Assembly (NCBI RefSeq): GCF_013415845.1 | Contig: NZ_CP058907.1 | Coordinates: 2,046,001-2,110,000 of the forward strand | Length of the DNA: 64,000 bases | Source of the DNA: Rhodopseudomonas palustris | GTDB lineage: Bacteria > Pseudomonadota > Alphaproteobacteria > Rhizobiales > Xanthobacteraceae | Direction of reading: 5' to 3' | Part shown: in pieces, positions 16,690 to 26,094 of the stretch | How positions within the stretch are numbered: the first letter of the stretch is position 1 | How the letters are laid out: each line of letters starts with the position of its first letter | The notes under the pieces: generated by a model | Seen by the model: only the letters and a program-made list of their open reading frames with translations | What the model was told of the DNA's origin: nothing | Database searches by the model: none | Translations under genes and position numbers: made by a program

Positions 16690-18081
16690 GTGACCGCCAA
16701 ACCATCCCGCCGCGGCAGCTCGCTCGCCACCCGGCTGTTCCTGTCGGCGACCGCGTGGGTGGTGGTGATCCTGGCGATCACCGGCATCGCGCTGTCGTCG
16801 GTGTATCGCGGCGCCTCGGAGCGGGCGTTCGACCGCCGGCTCAACCTCTATCTCCGCACCATCATCGCCGAGGTTGCGACCCCCGACTCCAACCAGGAGG
16901 CGTTCCAGTCGATCGGCGAGCCGCTGTTCGATCTGCCGTTGTCCGGCTGGTACTGGCAGGTGGTCCGCACCGACGGCGAGAAGCCGGAGACGCGCGCCTC
17001 GCGCTCCCTGTGGGACCGCAAGCTGCCGCGGCTGGAAGATCAGGGCATCGAGCTTGGCCCGTCCGGCGTGCGGCACGGCTATGTCGACGGACCGGAAGGC
17101 CAGACCCTGCGCATGGTCGAGCGGCCGGTCGATCTCGGCCTCGACGGCAAGTTCATCGTGACCGTCGCCGGCGACGCCACCGAGATTTTCGAAGAAACCC
17201 GCACCTTCGATTATTATCTCGCGGGCACCTTCCTGGCGCTGTCGATCGGCCTGGTGCTGACCACGATCTTCCAGGTCCGGTTCGGCCTCGCGCCGCTGAA
17301 GCGGATCTCGGAGTCGATCGCCGACGTTCGGTCCGGCCGGGCCGAGCGGCTGGAGGGCCAGTTCCCGGTCGAGATCGCGACGCTGGCGCGCGAGACCAAC
17401 GCGCTGATCGAAGCCAACCGCGAAATCGTCGAGCGCGCCCGGACCCACGTCGGCAACCTGGCGCATGCGATCAAGACGCCGCTGTCGGTGCTGGTCAATG
17501 AGGCCAGCGCCCGCCCGGGCGATCCGCTGGCCGCGAAGGTGATGGAGCAGGCCGAGCTGATGCGCAGCCAGGTCACCCATCATCTGGAGCGCGCCCGGAT
17601 CGCGGCGCGGCTCACCGTCATCGGCACCATCACCGAGGTCGAGCCGGTGATCGAGGCGCTGCGCCGGACCATGGAGAAGATCCACCGCGACCGTGCCATC
17701 CAGGTCCGCGCCGAGGTCGCGCCCGGCCTCAAGTTCCGCGGCGAGCGCCAGGACCTCGAGGAGATGGTCGGCAATCTGGTCGACAACGCCTGCAAATGGG
17801 CGGCCGGGCGGGTGTTCATCGCCGTCACCGGCGAGAAGGGCGACGAGCCGGGCGGTCCGCCCAAGCTGCGGATCGTGGTCGACGACGACGGTATTGGGCT
17901 GTCGGCCGAGCAGCGCGCGATCGTCGCCCGGCGCGGCAAGCGGCTCGACGAGAGCAAGCCCGGCTCCGGCCTCGGTCTGGCAATTGTCGTTGATCTTGCA
18001 GCGCTTTACGGCGGCGAGCTGAAGCTCGACAACGCCCCGATCGGCGGCCTGCGCGCCGAGCTATGGCTGCCTGCGGCATAA
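16690..18081 (+). CDS. feuQ: Sensor histidine kinase, FeuQ/PhoQ-like
   Basis: A 463-residue membrane kinase with a GTG start. Two membrane segments flank a periplasmic sensor: about residues 15-37 (LSATAWVVVILAITGIALSS) and about 178-200 (YYLAGTFLALSIGL). A HAMP region follows, then the phosphoacceptor histidine in VGNLAHAIKTPLSVL (about 254-268), the PhoQ-type H box. The ATPase domain has DNACKW (N box) and GSGLGLAIVVDLAALYGG (G2 box). It forms an operon with the FeuP-like regulator. In rhizobia the pair precedes ccmI, as here after two more genes. Confidence 0.85.
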   Translation: MTAKPSRRGSSLATRLFLSATAWVVVILAITGIALSSVYRGASERAFDRRLNLYLRTIIAEVATPDSNQEAFQSIGEPLFDLPLSGWYWQVVRTDGEKPETRASRSLWDRKLPRLEDQGIELGPSGVRHGYVDGPEGQTLRMVERPVDLGLDGKFIVTVAGDATEIFEETRTFDYYLAGTFLALSIGLVLTTIFQVRFGLAPLKRISESIADVRSGRAERLEGQFPVEIATLARETNALIEANREIVERARTHVGNLAHAIKTPLSVLVNEASARPGDPLAAKVMEQAELMRSQVTHHLERARIAARLTVIGTITEVEPVIEALRRTMEKIHRDRAIQVRAEVAPGLKFRGERQDLEEMVGNLVDNACKWAAGRVFIAVTGEKGDEPGGPPKLRIVVDDDGIGLSAEQRAIVARRGKRLDESKPGSGLGLAIVVDLAALYGGELKLDNAPIGGLRAELWLPAA

Positions 18082-18177
18082 CGAGCCGCGCAGTTGCCAC
18101 AGGGGCGCCAGAATTTGCATCTTGTTTTCCTTAACGGTTATGGATGTAGGCTGTTGGCCTTCGGGGAGCCGTTGGGG

Positions 18178-18642
18178 ATGACCATGACGTCTTGGGGGGT
18201 GAAGCCGCTGTTGCTGCTCACCGGCGCGCTGGCGCTGGCTGGGTGCGATCGTACGTCCGGGCTGGTGGCCCGGGTGGATTCCTTCACCAGCACCGCGACC
18301 TCGGATTTCGGCCGCAATGACGGCAGCGCCGCGGTCGATGCCGCCGCAATGGGCGGCCTGATCGGGCCGAAGATCGGCGCGCTGCTCAATGCCGAAGACC
18401 GCCGGCTGGCCTATGCGGCCGAGCTGGAAGCGCTCGATCGTGGCGAATCCGGAGCCCCGGTGGCGTGGAAGAACGCGTCCTCAGGCCGCTACGGCAACAT
18501 CGTGCCCGGGCCGGTCTATATGAAGCAAGGCGCTACCTGCCGCGGCTACTCGCACGCGGTGACGATCGGCCAGCAGATCGAGATCTCCCGCGGCACCGCC
18601 TGCCGCGCTCAGGACGGCGCCCCCTGGACGGCGCAAGGCTGA
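18178..18642 (+). CDS. Probable outer-membrane lipoprotein, 17 kDa surface antigen-like
   Basis: A 154-residue protein if started at the ATG 18178 (MTMTSWGVKPLLLLTGA). The lipobox LALAGC ends the signal peptide, with cysteine about residue 21 as the lipidated residue. The C-terminal half (WKNASSGRYGNIVPG, CRGYSHAVTIG, GTACRAQDGAPW) resembles the rickettsial 17 kDa surface antigen family that many alphaproteobacteria carry. The role is probably structural in the outer membrane. A longer in-frame start at 18094 would bury the signal peptide and is less likely. Confidence 0.75.
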   Translation: MTMTSWGVKPLLLLTGALALAGCDRTSGLVARVDSFTSTATSDFGRNDGSAAVDAAAMGGLIGPKIGALLNAEDRRLAYAAELEALDRGESGAPVAWKNASSGRYGNIVPGPVYMKQGATCRGYSHAVTIGQQIEISRGTACRAQDGAPWTAQG

Positions 18643-18864
18643 CCGGCATCTGCTCCCGGCGCGCTGGAAGCCGAAATTTTTCAGCGTGTTATCGTCATGA
18701 GCGGCAGTTGCAGCAGAGTGTGAATCCGGCGTTCGCGGCGGTCACCTCAACCCCTTCTTAACATCGCCGTGGCTATCTCTGGAGGGTAGCGCCGTGGCGT
18801 GACGGGCACCATGCGAGTGGTGCGCAATTCCACGCGTGCCGACAGCCTGCAAACCATTGGGCGC

Positions 18865-20268
18865 ATGAGCCAGACACCCACCGAACGGCTGAGAGATTAT
18901 CTCTCCCAGCTCCCGCCGCAGTCCCAAGCGCTGCTGATGCGGGAATTCGAGCGTGCGCTCGAACGAGGCGAGGATGTCGCGGTCGCCAGCTTCGTGCTGG
19001 AGGAGTTGCGCAAGATCGTTCGCGGCTCCGAGGACGACAACAAGCCTCGCTCCGAGGATCCGGCCCGGCTGATGTTCCGGGTGCTGGAACCGTTTCTGAT
19101 CGATCCCAAGGAATCGCCGCGGCCTGGACAGCTCCGGCGCTCGTCGCTGACCTCGGTCTGGCAGTGGCTGGAGCGCGAGGGCATTCCGGATCAGATCCGC
19201 GAATTCGAAGCCGGGCTGATCGGCCTGCGCGGCGCGCCGGCGTCGCAAGTCGAGCAACTGGTCCGCAAGCTGCAGCAGGCCGCCGCCGCTGCGATCGACA
19301 AGCTGATCAATCCCGAGCCGGGCGTCGACCGCCAGCGCGCGATGTCGAGGGTCGGACCGCCGTCCGCAGTCGAGGATCTGGCGCCGATCGGCGCGGTGCT
19401 GAAGAACCGCGACGCCATCGACACCTTCAACGGCAAGCTCTCCAGCAACCTGCGGGTGTTCGGCGACAGCCAGGTCAATTCGATGATCGCGGCGCTCAAC
19501 GTGCCGGCGCTGCAGACGCCGATCCTGCTGCCGTTCGCGCTGACGCTGATCCTCAATCACCTCAACCAGCCGTGGCAGATCGTCCGGATGGCGATCAAGG
19601 TCGCGGGCTCGGACGACGAGATCAAGGTCGCGGCCACGCCTTACGGCGTCGCCGTCACCATGGCGATCCAGGATCTGGCGCGGCTCACTGCCGATCTGCG
19701 CGAGGAAATCCGCCGCGGCCACTACGGCAACGTCGCCGAAAATCTGAAAGTGATTCACGACGGCATTCGCGGCCTGCGCACCGAACTCGACATCCGCAGC
19801 GACTCGTCGTGGGGCAAGCAGCTCGCCGCGATCCGCGTCGACATCTCCAACGCGGTGAAGTCGGAGATCGAGAGCGTGCCGGGCAGGGTGCGCCGGCTGC
19901 TGCGGCAGCGTCCCGACAAGGACATCGCCAGCGGCGCCAAGCTCGACCAGCTCGAGGTCGACGAGACCGCCGCGCTGATCGATTTCGTCGCGGTGTGCCG
20001 CACCTATGCCAGCGAGCTGGCGATCAACGAAGTGACGCAGCGGACCTATTCCGAGCTACAGCAATATGTCGAGAAGTCCACCGACGCGCTGGTGCAGTCG
20101 CTGCGCGGCTCCGACGCCCGGGTCAAGCCGTTCCGGCATCAGCAGGCGCAGGCCGCGGTCCGGTTCTGCGAATTGCTGTTCAGCCACGACTACGCCTCGC
20201 TGATGAGTCGCGCGGTCGAAAACGCCATGGTCGTGGTGGAACGCAAGCCGGCGGCGCGGGCGGGCTGA
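18865..20268 (+). CDS. Conserved protein of unknown function
   Basis: A 467-residue soluble, largely helical protein from the ATG at 18865 (MSQTPTERLRDYLSQLP). Upstream in-frame starts (18799, 18811) are possible. I see no membrane segment, signal peptide or catalytic motif that I recognise. The middle carries long amphipathic helices (QVEQLVRKLQQAAAAAIDKL) and there are several aspartate/glutamate-rich stretches. It stands alone between the lipoprotein gene and the ccm operon and has host-like composition, so it is probably an old gene of this bacterial group. I do not assign a function. Confidence 0.7.
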   Translation: MSQTPTERLRDYLSQLPPQSQALLMREFERALERGEDVAVASFVLEELRKIVRGSEDDNKPRSEDPARLMFRVLEPFLIDPKESPRPGQLRRSSLTSVWQWLEREGIPDQIREFEAGLIGLRGAPASQVEQLVRKLQQAAAAAIDKLINPEPGVDRQRAMSRVGPPSAVEDLAPIGAVLKNRDAIDTFNGKLSSNLRVFGDSQVNSMIAALNVPALQTPILLPFALTLILNHLNQPWQIVRMAIKVAGSDDEIKVAATPYGVAVTMAIQDLARLTADLREEIRRGHYGNVAENLKVIHDGIRGLRTELDIRSDSSWGKQLAAIRVDISNAVKSEIESVPGRVRRLLRQRPDKDIASGAKLDQLEVDETAALIDFVAVCRTYASELAINEVTQRTYSELQQYVEKSTDALVQSLRGSDARVKPFRHQQAQAAVRFCELLFSHDYASLMSRAVENAMVVVERKPAARAG

Positions 20269-20276
20269 ACTCCCCT

Positions 20277-20290
20277 TTGATTCAAATCAA
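20277..20290. promoter_or_regulatory. Perfect FNR/FixK-type box upstream of ccmI
   Basis: TTGATTCAAATCAA is a full match to the TTGAT-N4-ATCAA site bound by FNR, FixK and AadR-type regulators. Its centre is about 147 bases before the ccmI start and nothing else lies between. Low-oxygen induction of cytochrome c maturation is therefore likely. In R. palustris the candidates are FixK or AadR. This is inferred from the sequence match and context. Confidence 0.75.
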
Positions 20291-20430
20291 GTTTCGTCCC
20301 CTGCGGCGCCTTATCCGGTGCCGCAAATGTCAATTGCGGCTATCGTCCGACCATGGTGTAACCCGCCCGGATTTTCGACCTGCCGGGCCGGTGCCGCGGC
20401 TCCTTAGTCTTCACCCGGAACCTCGCTCGA

Positions 20431-21537
20431 ATGGCGCTTTGGTTTGTGTTCGCGATGATGACGGCCGTGGCGGTGTTCGCCGTGCTGTGGCCGCTCGGGC
20501 GTAGCGTCAAGGCGCAGCGCGATGGCAGCGAGGCGGCGGTCTACAAGGACCAACTCGCCGAGGTCGACCGCGATGCCGCGATCGGGCTGATCGGCCCCTC
20601 CGAAGCCTCCGCCGCCAAGGTCGAGATCGGCCGCCGGCTGCTCGCCAGCGCCGAGGCTGAACGCACCACCCCGACCACCACCCGCCGCGGCCTGCGCCGC
20701 TTGGTTGCGCTGACGGCGCTGGTCGGACTGCCGGTGCTTGCGGTCGCGATCTATCTGCCGCTTGGCTCGCCGACGCTGCCGGACGAGCCGCTGGTGGCGC
20801 GGGCCAAGGCGCCGGCCAGCTCGCAGCCGCTCGACAATCTGGTGGCCCAGGTCGAGGCGCATCTGGAGAAGAACCCGACCGACGGCCGCGGCTGGACCGT
20901 GCTGGCGCCGGTGCTGGCCAAGACCGGCCGGTTCGAGGATGCGGCGCGCGCCTATCGCAATGCGATTACTTACGCCGGCGAGACCGCGGACCGCCGCGCC
21001 GATCTCGGCGAGGTGCTGACTTCGGCGGCGGGCGGTGTCGTGACCGCCGACGCCAAGACCGAATTCGAGCGTGCGGTCGCGCTCAATCAGGATGAAGCCA
21101 AGGCGCGCTACTTCCTCGGCCTCGCTGCCGAACAGGATGGCCGCCCAAAGGACGCCGCGACGATCTGGCGCGCGATGCTGGAGAAGGCGCCGGCCGACGC
21201 GCCGTGGCGGCCGATGCTGCAGACCGAGCTCGCCCGCGTCGACGGCACCGCCAAGCAGCCGGCGTTGCCGGAAGGCGCGGCCGCTGCCGTGCAGAACATG
21301 AGCGAAGCCGATCGTGCCGCGATGATCCAGGGCATGGTCGCCAAGCTCGCCGCGCGACTGAAGCAGAACGGCGACGACGTCGACGGCTGGCTGCGGCTGG
21401 TGCGCGCCTATATGGTGCTCGGCGACACCGACAAGGCCAAGAGCGCGCAGACCGAAGCGCGCCAGGCGGTCGCCGACAAGCCCGACCGGCTGAAGCAGCT
21501 CAACGACGGCCTCAAGGGCCTCGGGCTCGACGGCTGA
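20431..21537 (+). CDS. ccmI: Cytochrome c maturation protein CcmI (CycH)
   Basis: A 368-residue membrane protein of system I cytochrome c biogenesis that presents apocytochrome c to the CcmFH haem lyase. An N-terminal membrane helix (residues 2-22) is followed by a cytoplasmic segment with YKDQLAEVDRDAAIG and a second helix (about 91-110). A periplasmic TPR domain from about 135 to the end follows, with repeats around WTVLAPVLAKTGRFEDAARAY and WLRLVRAYMVLGDTDKA. It is the first gene of ccmIEFH, the usual order in rhizobia, with a FixK-type box upstream. Confidence 0.93.
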   Translation: MALWFVFAMMTAVAVFAVLWPLGRSVKAQRDGSEAAVYKDQLAEVDRDAAIGLIGPSEASAAKVEIGRRLLASAEAERTTPTTTRRGLRRLVALTALVGLPVLAVAIYLPLGSPTLPDEPLVARAKAPASSQPLDNLVAQVEAHLEKNPTDGRGWTVLAPVLAKTGRFEDAARAYRNAITYAGETADRRADLGEVLTSAAGGVVTADAKTEFERAVALNQDEAKARYFLGLAAEQDGRPKDAATIWRAMLEKAPADAPWRPMLQTELARVDGTAKQPALPEGAAAAVQNMSEADRAAMIQGMVAKLAARLKQNGDDVDGWLRLVRAYMVLGDTDKAKSAQTEARQAVADKPDRLKQLNDGLKGLGLDG

Positions 21538-21650
21538 CGATTGCAGCACGAACGATGTGTTTTCGACATCTTCGTCAGACAAACAGTTCGAGCGACGCCG
21601 CGAAGCGTCGCTTGTGAACATCCGGTAGAGGACGCCGAGGCGAACGAACC

Positions 21651-22154
21651 ATGACGCGTAAACAGCGGCGGTTGTTGATGATCGGGGGCGCCGGGGTGGT
21701 GCTCATCGTGGCGGTGGGGCTGGTGCTCAACGCGCTGCGCGACTCGATCGTGTTCTTCTCGACGCCGAAGATGGTGGCCGAACAGCACATCGAGGCCGGC
21801 AAGCGGTTCCGGCTCGGCGGCGTGGTCGAGCCCGGCTCGCTGCAGCGCGGCGAGCAACTCAGGGTGTCGTTCAAGGTCACCGACGGCGCGGCCAGCCTGC
21901 CGGTCGCCTACAAGGGCATTCTGCCGGACCTGTTCCGCGAAGGGCAGGGCGTGATCGCCGAAGGCTCGCTCGACAAGGCCGGCGTGTTCGAAGCCGACAC
22001 CGTGCTCGCCAAGCACGACGAGAAGTACATGCCGAAGGAAGTCGCCGACGCCTTGAAGAAGGACGGCCACTGGAAGGACGACTACGGCAAGAAGCCCCCC
22101 GGTGAGACGACCGCGGGCCAGACCTCGGCGAATGCGGCGGAGGGCGGCAAATGA
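21651..22154 (+). CDS. ccmE: Cytochrome c maturation haem chaperone CcmE (CycJ)
   Basis: A 167-residue membrane-anchored periplasmic haem chaperone. After a basic start and one helix (residues 8-28) comes the beta-barrel domain. The haem-binding motif AKHDEKYMP has His122 (covalent haem link) and Tyr126. The C-terminal tail is flexible and charged. The stop overlaps the ccmF start (ATGA at 22151-22154), so translation is coupled. The role follows from the strongly conserved family. Confidence 0.96.
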   Translation: MTRKQRRLLMIGGAGVVLIVAVGLVLNALRDSIVFFSTPKMVAEQHIEAGKRFRLGGVVEPGSLQRGEQLRVSFKVTDGAASLPVAYKGILPDLFREGQGVIAEGSLDKAGVFEADTVLAKHDEKYMPKEVADALKKDGHWKDDYGKKPPGETTAGQTSANAAEGGK

Positions 22155-24133
22155 TCGCCGAGGCCGGGCACTACGCACTGGTTCTGGCGCTGGCTCTGGC
22201 GCTGATCCAGTCCACCGTTCCGCTGCTCGGCGCGCGGCTCAATGACGGCGCGCTGATGAACGTGGCGCGCTCGACCGCGCTGGTGCAGTTGCTGTTCGCT
22301 GGCCTGTCGTTCACCGCGCTGGTGTGGCTGCACGTCACCTCCGACTTCTCGGTGGTGAACGTGTACGAGAACTCCCACTCGATGAAGCCGCTGCTCTACA
22401 AGATCACCGGCGTGTGGGGGAACCACGAAGGCTCGATGCTGCTGTGGGTGGCGATCCTGGCGCTGTTCGGCGGCCTGGTCGCGGCGTTCGGCAACAACCT
22501 GCCGCTGTCGCTCCGCGCCCACGTGTTGGCTGTTCAGGGCTGGGTCGCAACTGCGTTCTATCTGTTCATCCTGATCACCTCGAACCCGTTCGCGCGGATT
22601 GCCAATGCGCCGGCCGAAGGCCGCGATCTCAACCCGGTGCTGCAGGATATCGGTCTCGCGGTGCATCCGCCGATGCTGTACCTCGGCTATGTCGGGTTCT
22701 CGATTTCGTTCTCGTTCGCCGCCGCGGCGCTGATGGAAGGCCGGCTCGACGCCGCCTGGGCGCGCTGGGTGCGGCCGTGGACACTGGTCGCCTGGATCTT
22801 CCTCACCCTCGGCATCGCGATGGGCTCGTATTGGGCCTACTACGAACTCGGCTGGGGCGGCTGGTGGTTCTGGGACCCGGTCGAGAACGCCTCGCTGATG
22901 CCGTGGCTCGCCGGCACCGCGCTCTTGCACTCGGCGCTGGTGATGGAGAAGCGCAACGCGCTGAAGGTCTGGACCATCCTGCTGTCGATCCTGACCTTCT
23001 CGCTGTCGCTGCTCGGCACCTTCCTGGTGCGCTCCGGCGTGCTCACCTCGGTGCACGCCTTCGCCACCGATCCGTCGCGCGGCGTGTTCATCCTGATCAT
23101 CCTGTGCGTGTTCATCGGCGGCAGCCTGACGCTGTTCGCCTGGCGGGCTTCGTCGCTCAAGCAGGGCGGTCTGTTCGCGCCGATCTCGCGCGAAGGCTCG
23201 CTGGTGCTGAACAATCTGTTCCTCACCACCGCCTGCGCCACCGTGTTCGTCGGCACGCTGTATCCGCTGGCGCTGGAAGTGCTGACCGGCGACAAGATCT
23301 CGGTCGGCGCGCCGTTCTTCAATCTCACCTTCGGCCCGCTGATGGTGCCGCTGCTGGTCGCGGTGCCGTTTGGTCCGCTGCTGGCCTGGAAGCGCGGCGA
23401 TCTGGTCGGCGCCGCGCAGCGGCTGATCGCCGCCGGCGTGGTGGCGCTGCTGGCGGTCTCCTTCGTGTACGCCTGGGTCCATGGCGGCGCGGTGCTGGCG
23501 CCGCTGGCGATCGGGCTTGCGGTGTTCGTCATCCTCGGCGCGCTGATCGACATCGCCGAGCGCATTGCGCTGTTCCGCGGTCCGCTGTCGATCTCGCTGC
23601 GCCGGGCCTCCGGCCTGCCGCGCTCGGCCTGGGGCACGATGTTCGCCCATGCGGCGCTCGGCGTGACGCTGATCGGCATCGTCTGCGAGACCACCTGGAA
23701 CAGCGAGTACATCGCCGCGATGAAGCCGGGGGACAGCACCAAGCTCGCCGGCTACGAGTTCAAGTTCGAAGGCGCCAATCAGCGCCAGGGACCGAACTAT
23801 CGCGAGTTGCTGACGCAGTTCACGGTGACCGAGAACGGCCGGCTGGTCGGCGGCATGGCGCCGTCGAAGCGTAGCTTCATCACCCGCGGCTCCTCCACCA
23901 CCGAGGCGGCGCTGCTGACCCGCGGCTTCAGCCAGCTCTACATCTCGCTCGGCGATCTCAACGACCAGGGCGCGGTGACGGTGCGGATCTATCACAAGCC
24001 GATGGTGCTGCTGATCTGGTTCGGCCCGATCCTGATGGCGCTCGGCGGCCTGCTGTCGCTGTCCGATCGCCGCTTGCGGGTCGGTGCGCCGAAACCCGCC
24101 AAGGCGCCGCGCGTACTGCAGCCGGCCGAGTAG
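22151..24133 (+). CDS. ccmF: Haem lyase subunit CcmF (CycK)
   Basis: A 660-residue integral membrane protein that attaches haem to apocytochrome c. The tryptophan-rich WWD signature is [19 protein letters not shown] at about residues 234-252. Conserved histidines flank it, in [10 protein letters not shown] and in [15 protein letters not shown]. The predicted fold has about 15 helices and a periplasmic loop near the C-terminus. It overlaps ccmE by 4 bases and is followed by ccmH after 13. Length is normal. Confidence 0.96.
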   Translation: MIAEAGHYALVLALALALIQSTVPLLGARLNDGALMNVARSTALVQLLFAGLSFTALVWLHVTSDFSVVNVYENSHSMKPLLYKITGVWGNHEGSMLLWVAILALFGGLVAAFGNNLPLSLRAHVLAVQGWVATAFYLFILITSNPFARIANAPAEGRDLNPVLQDIGLAVHPPMLYLGYVGFSISFSFAAAALMEGRLDAAWARWVRPWTLVAWIFLTLGIAMGSYWAYYELGWGGWWFWDPVENASLMPWLAGTALLHSALVMEKRNALKVWTILLSILTFSLSLLGTFLVRSGVLTSVHAFATDPSRGVFILIILCVFIGGSLTLFAWRASSLKQGGLFAPISREGSLVLNNLFLTTACATVFVGTLYPLALEVLTGDKISVGAPFFNLTFGPLMVPLLVAVPFGPLLAWKRGDLVGAAQRLIAAGVVALLAVSFVYAWVHGGAVLAPLAIGLAVFVILGALIDIAERIALFRGPLSISLRRASGLPRSAWGTMFAHAALGVTLIGIVCETTWNSEYIAAMKPGDSTKLAGYEFKFEGANQRQGPNYRELLTQFTVTENGRLVGGMAPSKRSFITRGSSTTEAALLTRGFSQLYISLGDLNDQGAVTVRIYHKPMVLLIWFGPILMALGGLLSLSDRRLRVGAPKPAKAPRVLQPAE

Positions 24134-24146
24134 GGTGGAGAGACCG

Positions 24147-24644
24147 ATGCGGAAGCTAGTCGCCGCTCTGTTCATCGTGTTCGCGACCGTCGTCGCGTCG
24201 CCGCTGGCGCATGCGGTGCAGCCCGACGAGGTGATGGCCGATCCGAAGCAGGAGTCGCGGGCGCGCGAGCTATCGCGCGAGCTGCGCTGCATGGTGTGCC
24301 AGAACCAGTCGATCGACGATTCCGACGCGACGCTCGCGAAGGACCTGCGGCTGCTGGTGCGCGAGCGGATCGCGGCCGGCGACAGCAACAAGCAGGTGAT
24401 CGACTATCTCGTCTCGCGCTACGGCGAGTTCGTGCTCCTGAAGCCGCGGTTCGAGACGCACACGCTGCTGCTGTGGCTGCTGCCGCCGCTGGTGCTGGTC
24501 GCCGGCGGCCTCGGCCTGTGGCTGCACATCCGCCGACGCAGCCGCGACGCCGCCCGTGCCAGCGACGCCCCGAAGCCGCTCAGTGCCGACGAGCAGGCGC
24601 GGCTCGACAAGCTGCTGGCCGAGGGCGCGGATCAAGCGCCCTAA
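24147..24644 (+). CDS. ccmH: Cytochrome c maturation thiol oxidoreductase CcmH (CycL)
   Basis: A 165-residue protein that reduces apocytochrome c CXXCH cysteines within the haem lyase. It has a signal peptide (residues 1-23, ending PLAHA), the active-site [11 protein letters not shown] with Cys48 and Cys51, a C-terminal membrane helix (about 108-128) and a short cytoplasmic tail. The start at 24147 gives the proper signal peptide. An in-frame start at 24084 would overlap ccmF widely. It ends the ccmIEFH operon. In rhizobia degP usually follows. Here about 6.5 kb of accessory genes come first. Confidence 0.94.
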   Translation: MRKLVAALFIVFATVVASPLAHAVQPDEVMADPKQESRARELSRELRCMVCQNQSIDDSDATLAKDLRLLVRERIAAGDSNKQVIDYLVSRYGEFVLLKPRFETHTLLLWLLPPLVLVAGGLGLWLHIRRRSRDAARASDAPKPLSADEQARLDKLLAEGADQAP

Positions 24645-24952
24645 TTTTGCAGCAGAGCTGATCGGATCTCTCCGAACGTGGCCGAGCAGGCGGGAGCGGT
24701 CCTGTGCTCCGCTCAATTCGCCGGGTGTAACATGGTCAGCGACAACGGCGCCGAGTTCGCGCGGAACGGCGCGATGGACGTCGGCGTTCGCGGCGCGCGG
24801 CGATGATGAACTCTTGCGCCCCCGCATGGCACACTGCAGCGACGCTCGTGGCGAAGGTTCTAGGGCGGTCCGGCCTTCAAGCCCGCCCCTCACTCAAGGA
24901 CCCGGTCGCCGTGGCGGCCGGGTCTCCCTTGGGATGACGAGATCGGTGGGAG
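24645..24952. other. Intergenic region between ccmH and amiF
   Basis: About 300 bases between two convergent genes, with no convincing coding sequence. The only structure is a strong hairpin at its right end (24899-24924). A short translated string with SDNGAEF was looked at as a possible transposase remnant and not accepted. Confidence 0.5.
24899..24924. terminator. Hairpin between the convergent genes ccmH and amiF
   Basis: GACCCGGTCGCC and GGCGGCCGGGTC form a 12-bp stem with one G-T pair and a very small loop. It lies 29 bases beyond the amiF stop on that gene's strand. The T run on either side is weak. It probably ends the amiF transcript and may also stop read-through from ccm. Confidence 0.6.
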
Positions 24953-25975
24953 CTACTCCGCCGCGATCGGCTTCGGCATCGGGCCGAGCTTGACGCCGTC
25001 CGGATAATACTTCCAGCCGTCGCGGACCTTGATCTTGTCGTCCCAGGGAAGCTTGTAGTTGCCTTCGGCGAGGTCGCGCACCCAGGTCAGGTAGTTCGCC
25101 TTTTCGCCGCCGGGCTTGCCGACATAGGCACGGCAGCCGAGGTTGAAGATGTTGTTCTCCAGCGCCCAGTTCTCGCGCGCCTTGTCGACCAGGCGGGGGA
25201 ACAGTTCGGCGGTGACGATCTCCCAGGGATTGCGGTGGCCCTGCTGGATGACGTTGCCGTCGTAATTGCACACCGTGCCTTCGCCGAAGTAATAGAACAC
25301 GCCGTCGTAGCCGGCCAGGTTGACCGACATGGTGTACATCAGGTTCTGCCAGGCGTTGGTCCGGTTGGTCCAGATCCACTGATCATTGACCTGGGTCGAA
25401 TAGCCGGAGATCCGGATGTAGACGTTGGCGCCCTTGTAGGCGGCCTCGCGCGCCAGTTCCGGGAACATGCCGTCGTGGCAGATGCAGACCGCGAGTTTCG
25501 AGCCCTTCGGGCCGTCGCACACCGGCATGCCGTAATTGCCCGGCGACCACGGCTCGATCGGCACCCACGGCTGCAGCTTGCGATAATGCAGCGCCAGTTC
25601 GCCGTCGGCGTTGATGATGATCGCGGTGTTGAACGGCGGCAGCGACGGATCGTCGTTACGCTCCATCAGCGAGAACACGCCCCAGACCTTGTTGCGCTTG
25701 CACGCCTGCTTGAACGCGCCGATCTCCGGCGAATCCACCGTCAGCAGCATCTCGTCGTAGGTCCAGATCGCGGTGTTGAGACCCTGGGTCGAATATTCGG
25801 GGAACACGATCAGATCGAGATCGGGGTAGCCGGCTTTGGTGGTGTCGACCGCGCGGCAGATCTGCTTGACCTGGATTTGGATATCCTCCGGCCCGCTGAC
25901 CACCGGCACGGGATATTGGATCATCGCAACGAGCAGGGCTTCGTCCCACGCGCTTACGCTTCCGGTACTTGCCAT
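24953..25975 (-). CDS. amiF: Formamidase (AmiF)
   Basis: A 340-residue nitrilase-superfamily amidase that hydrolyses formamide to formate and ammonia. The catalytic Glu-Lys-Cys triad is in [15 protein letters not shown] (Glu about 61), [14 protein letters not shown] (Lys about 134) and [15 protein letters not shown] (second Cys, about 167). The sequence follows Helicobacter AmiF closely in my memory, including [18 protein letters not shown] and [11 protein letters not shown]. The short aliphatic amidase AmiE is the alternative, but the fit is better to AmiF. The gene is alone on its strand. Nitrogen acquisition is the likely role. Confidence 0.9.
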   Translation of the reverse strand: MASTGSVSAWDEALLVAMIQYPVPVVSGPEDIQIQVKQICRAVDTTKAGYPDLDLIVFPEYSTQGLNTAIWTYDEMLLTVDSPEIGAFKQACKRNKVWGVFSLMERNDDPSLPPFNTAIIINADGELALHYRKLQPWVPIEPWSPGNYGMPVCDGPKGSKLAVCICHDGMFPELAREAAYKGANVYIRISGYSTQVNDQWIWTNRTNAWQNLMYTMSVNLAGYDGVFYYFGEGTVCNYDGNVIQQGHRNPWEIVTAELFPRLVDKARENWALENNIFNLGCRAYVGKPGGEKANYLTWVRDLAEGNYKLPWDDKIKVRDGWKYYPDGVKLGPMPKPIAAE

Positions 25976-26094
25976 AACTTGGCTCCATGTAACGTTAGAA
26001 CGTCACGTCTATGGAACTGCAGCGGTCGGTGGCGAATACGCTGTTCTACGTAACGGGCTTCGTAATCTTGAGCAGGTGCATGCGCGGCGTCGGC

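Noticed and set aside
22082..24391. A 769-residue open frame on the minus strand
   Set aside because: It is the antisense shadow of ccmF and ccmH, whose family motifs ([12 protein letters not shown]) are certain. The minus product is a low-complexity Arg/Gln/His/Ala string typical of antisense frames in GC-rich DNA.
24720..24800. A short translated string with SDNGAEF, like an IS3-type transposase end
   Set aside because: The match is only a few residues, lacks the rest of the DDE domain, and no inverted repeats or duplicated target were found.
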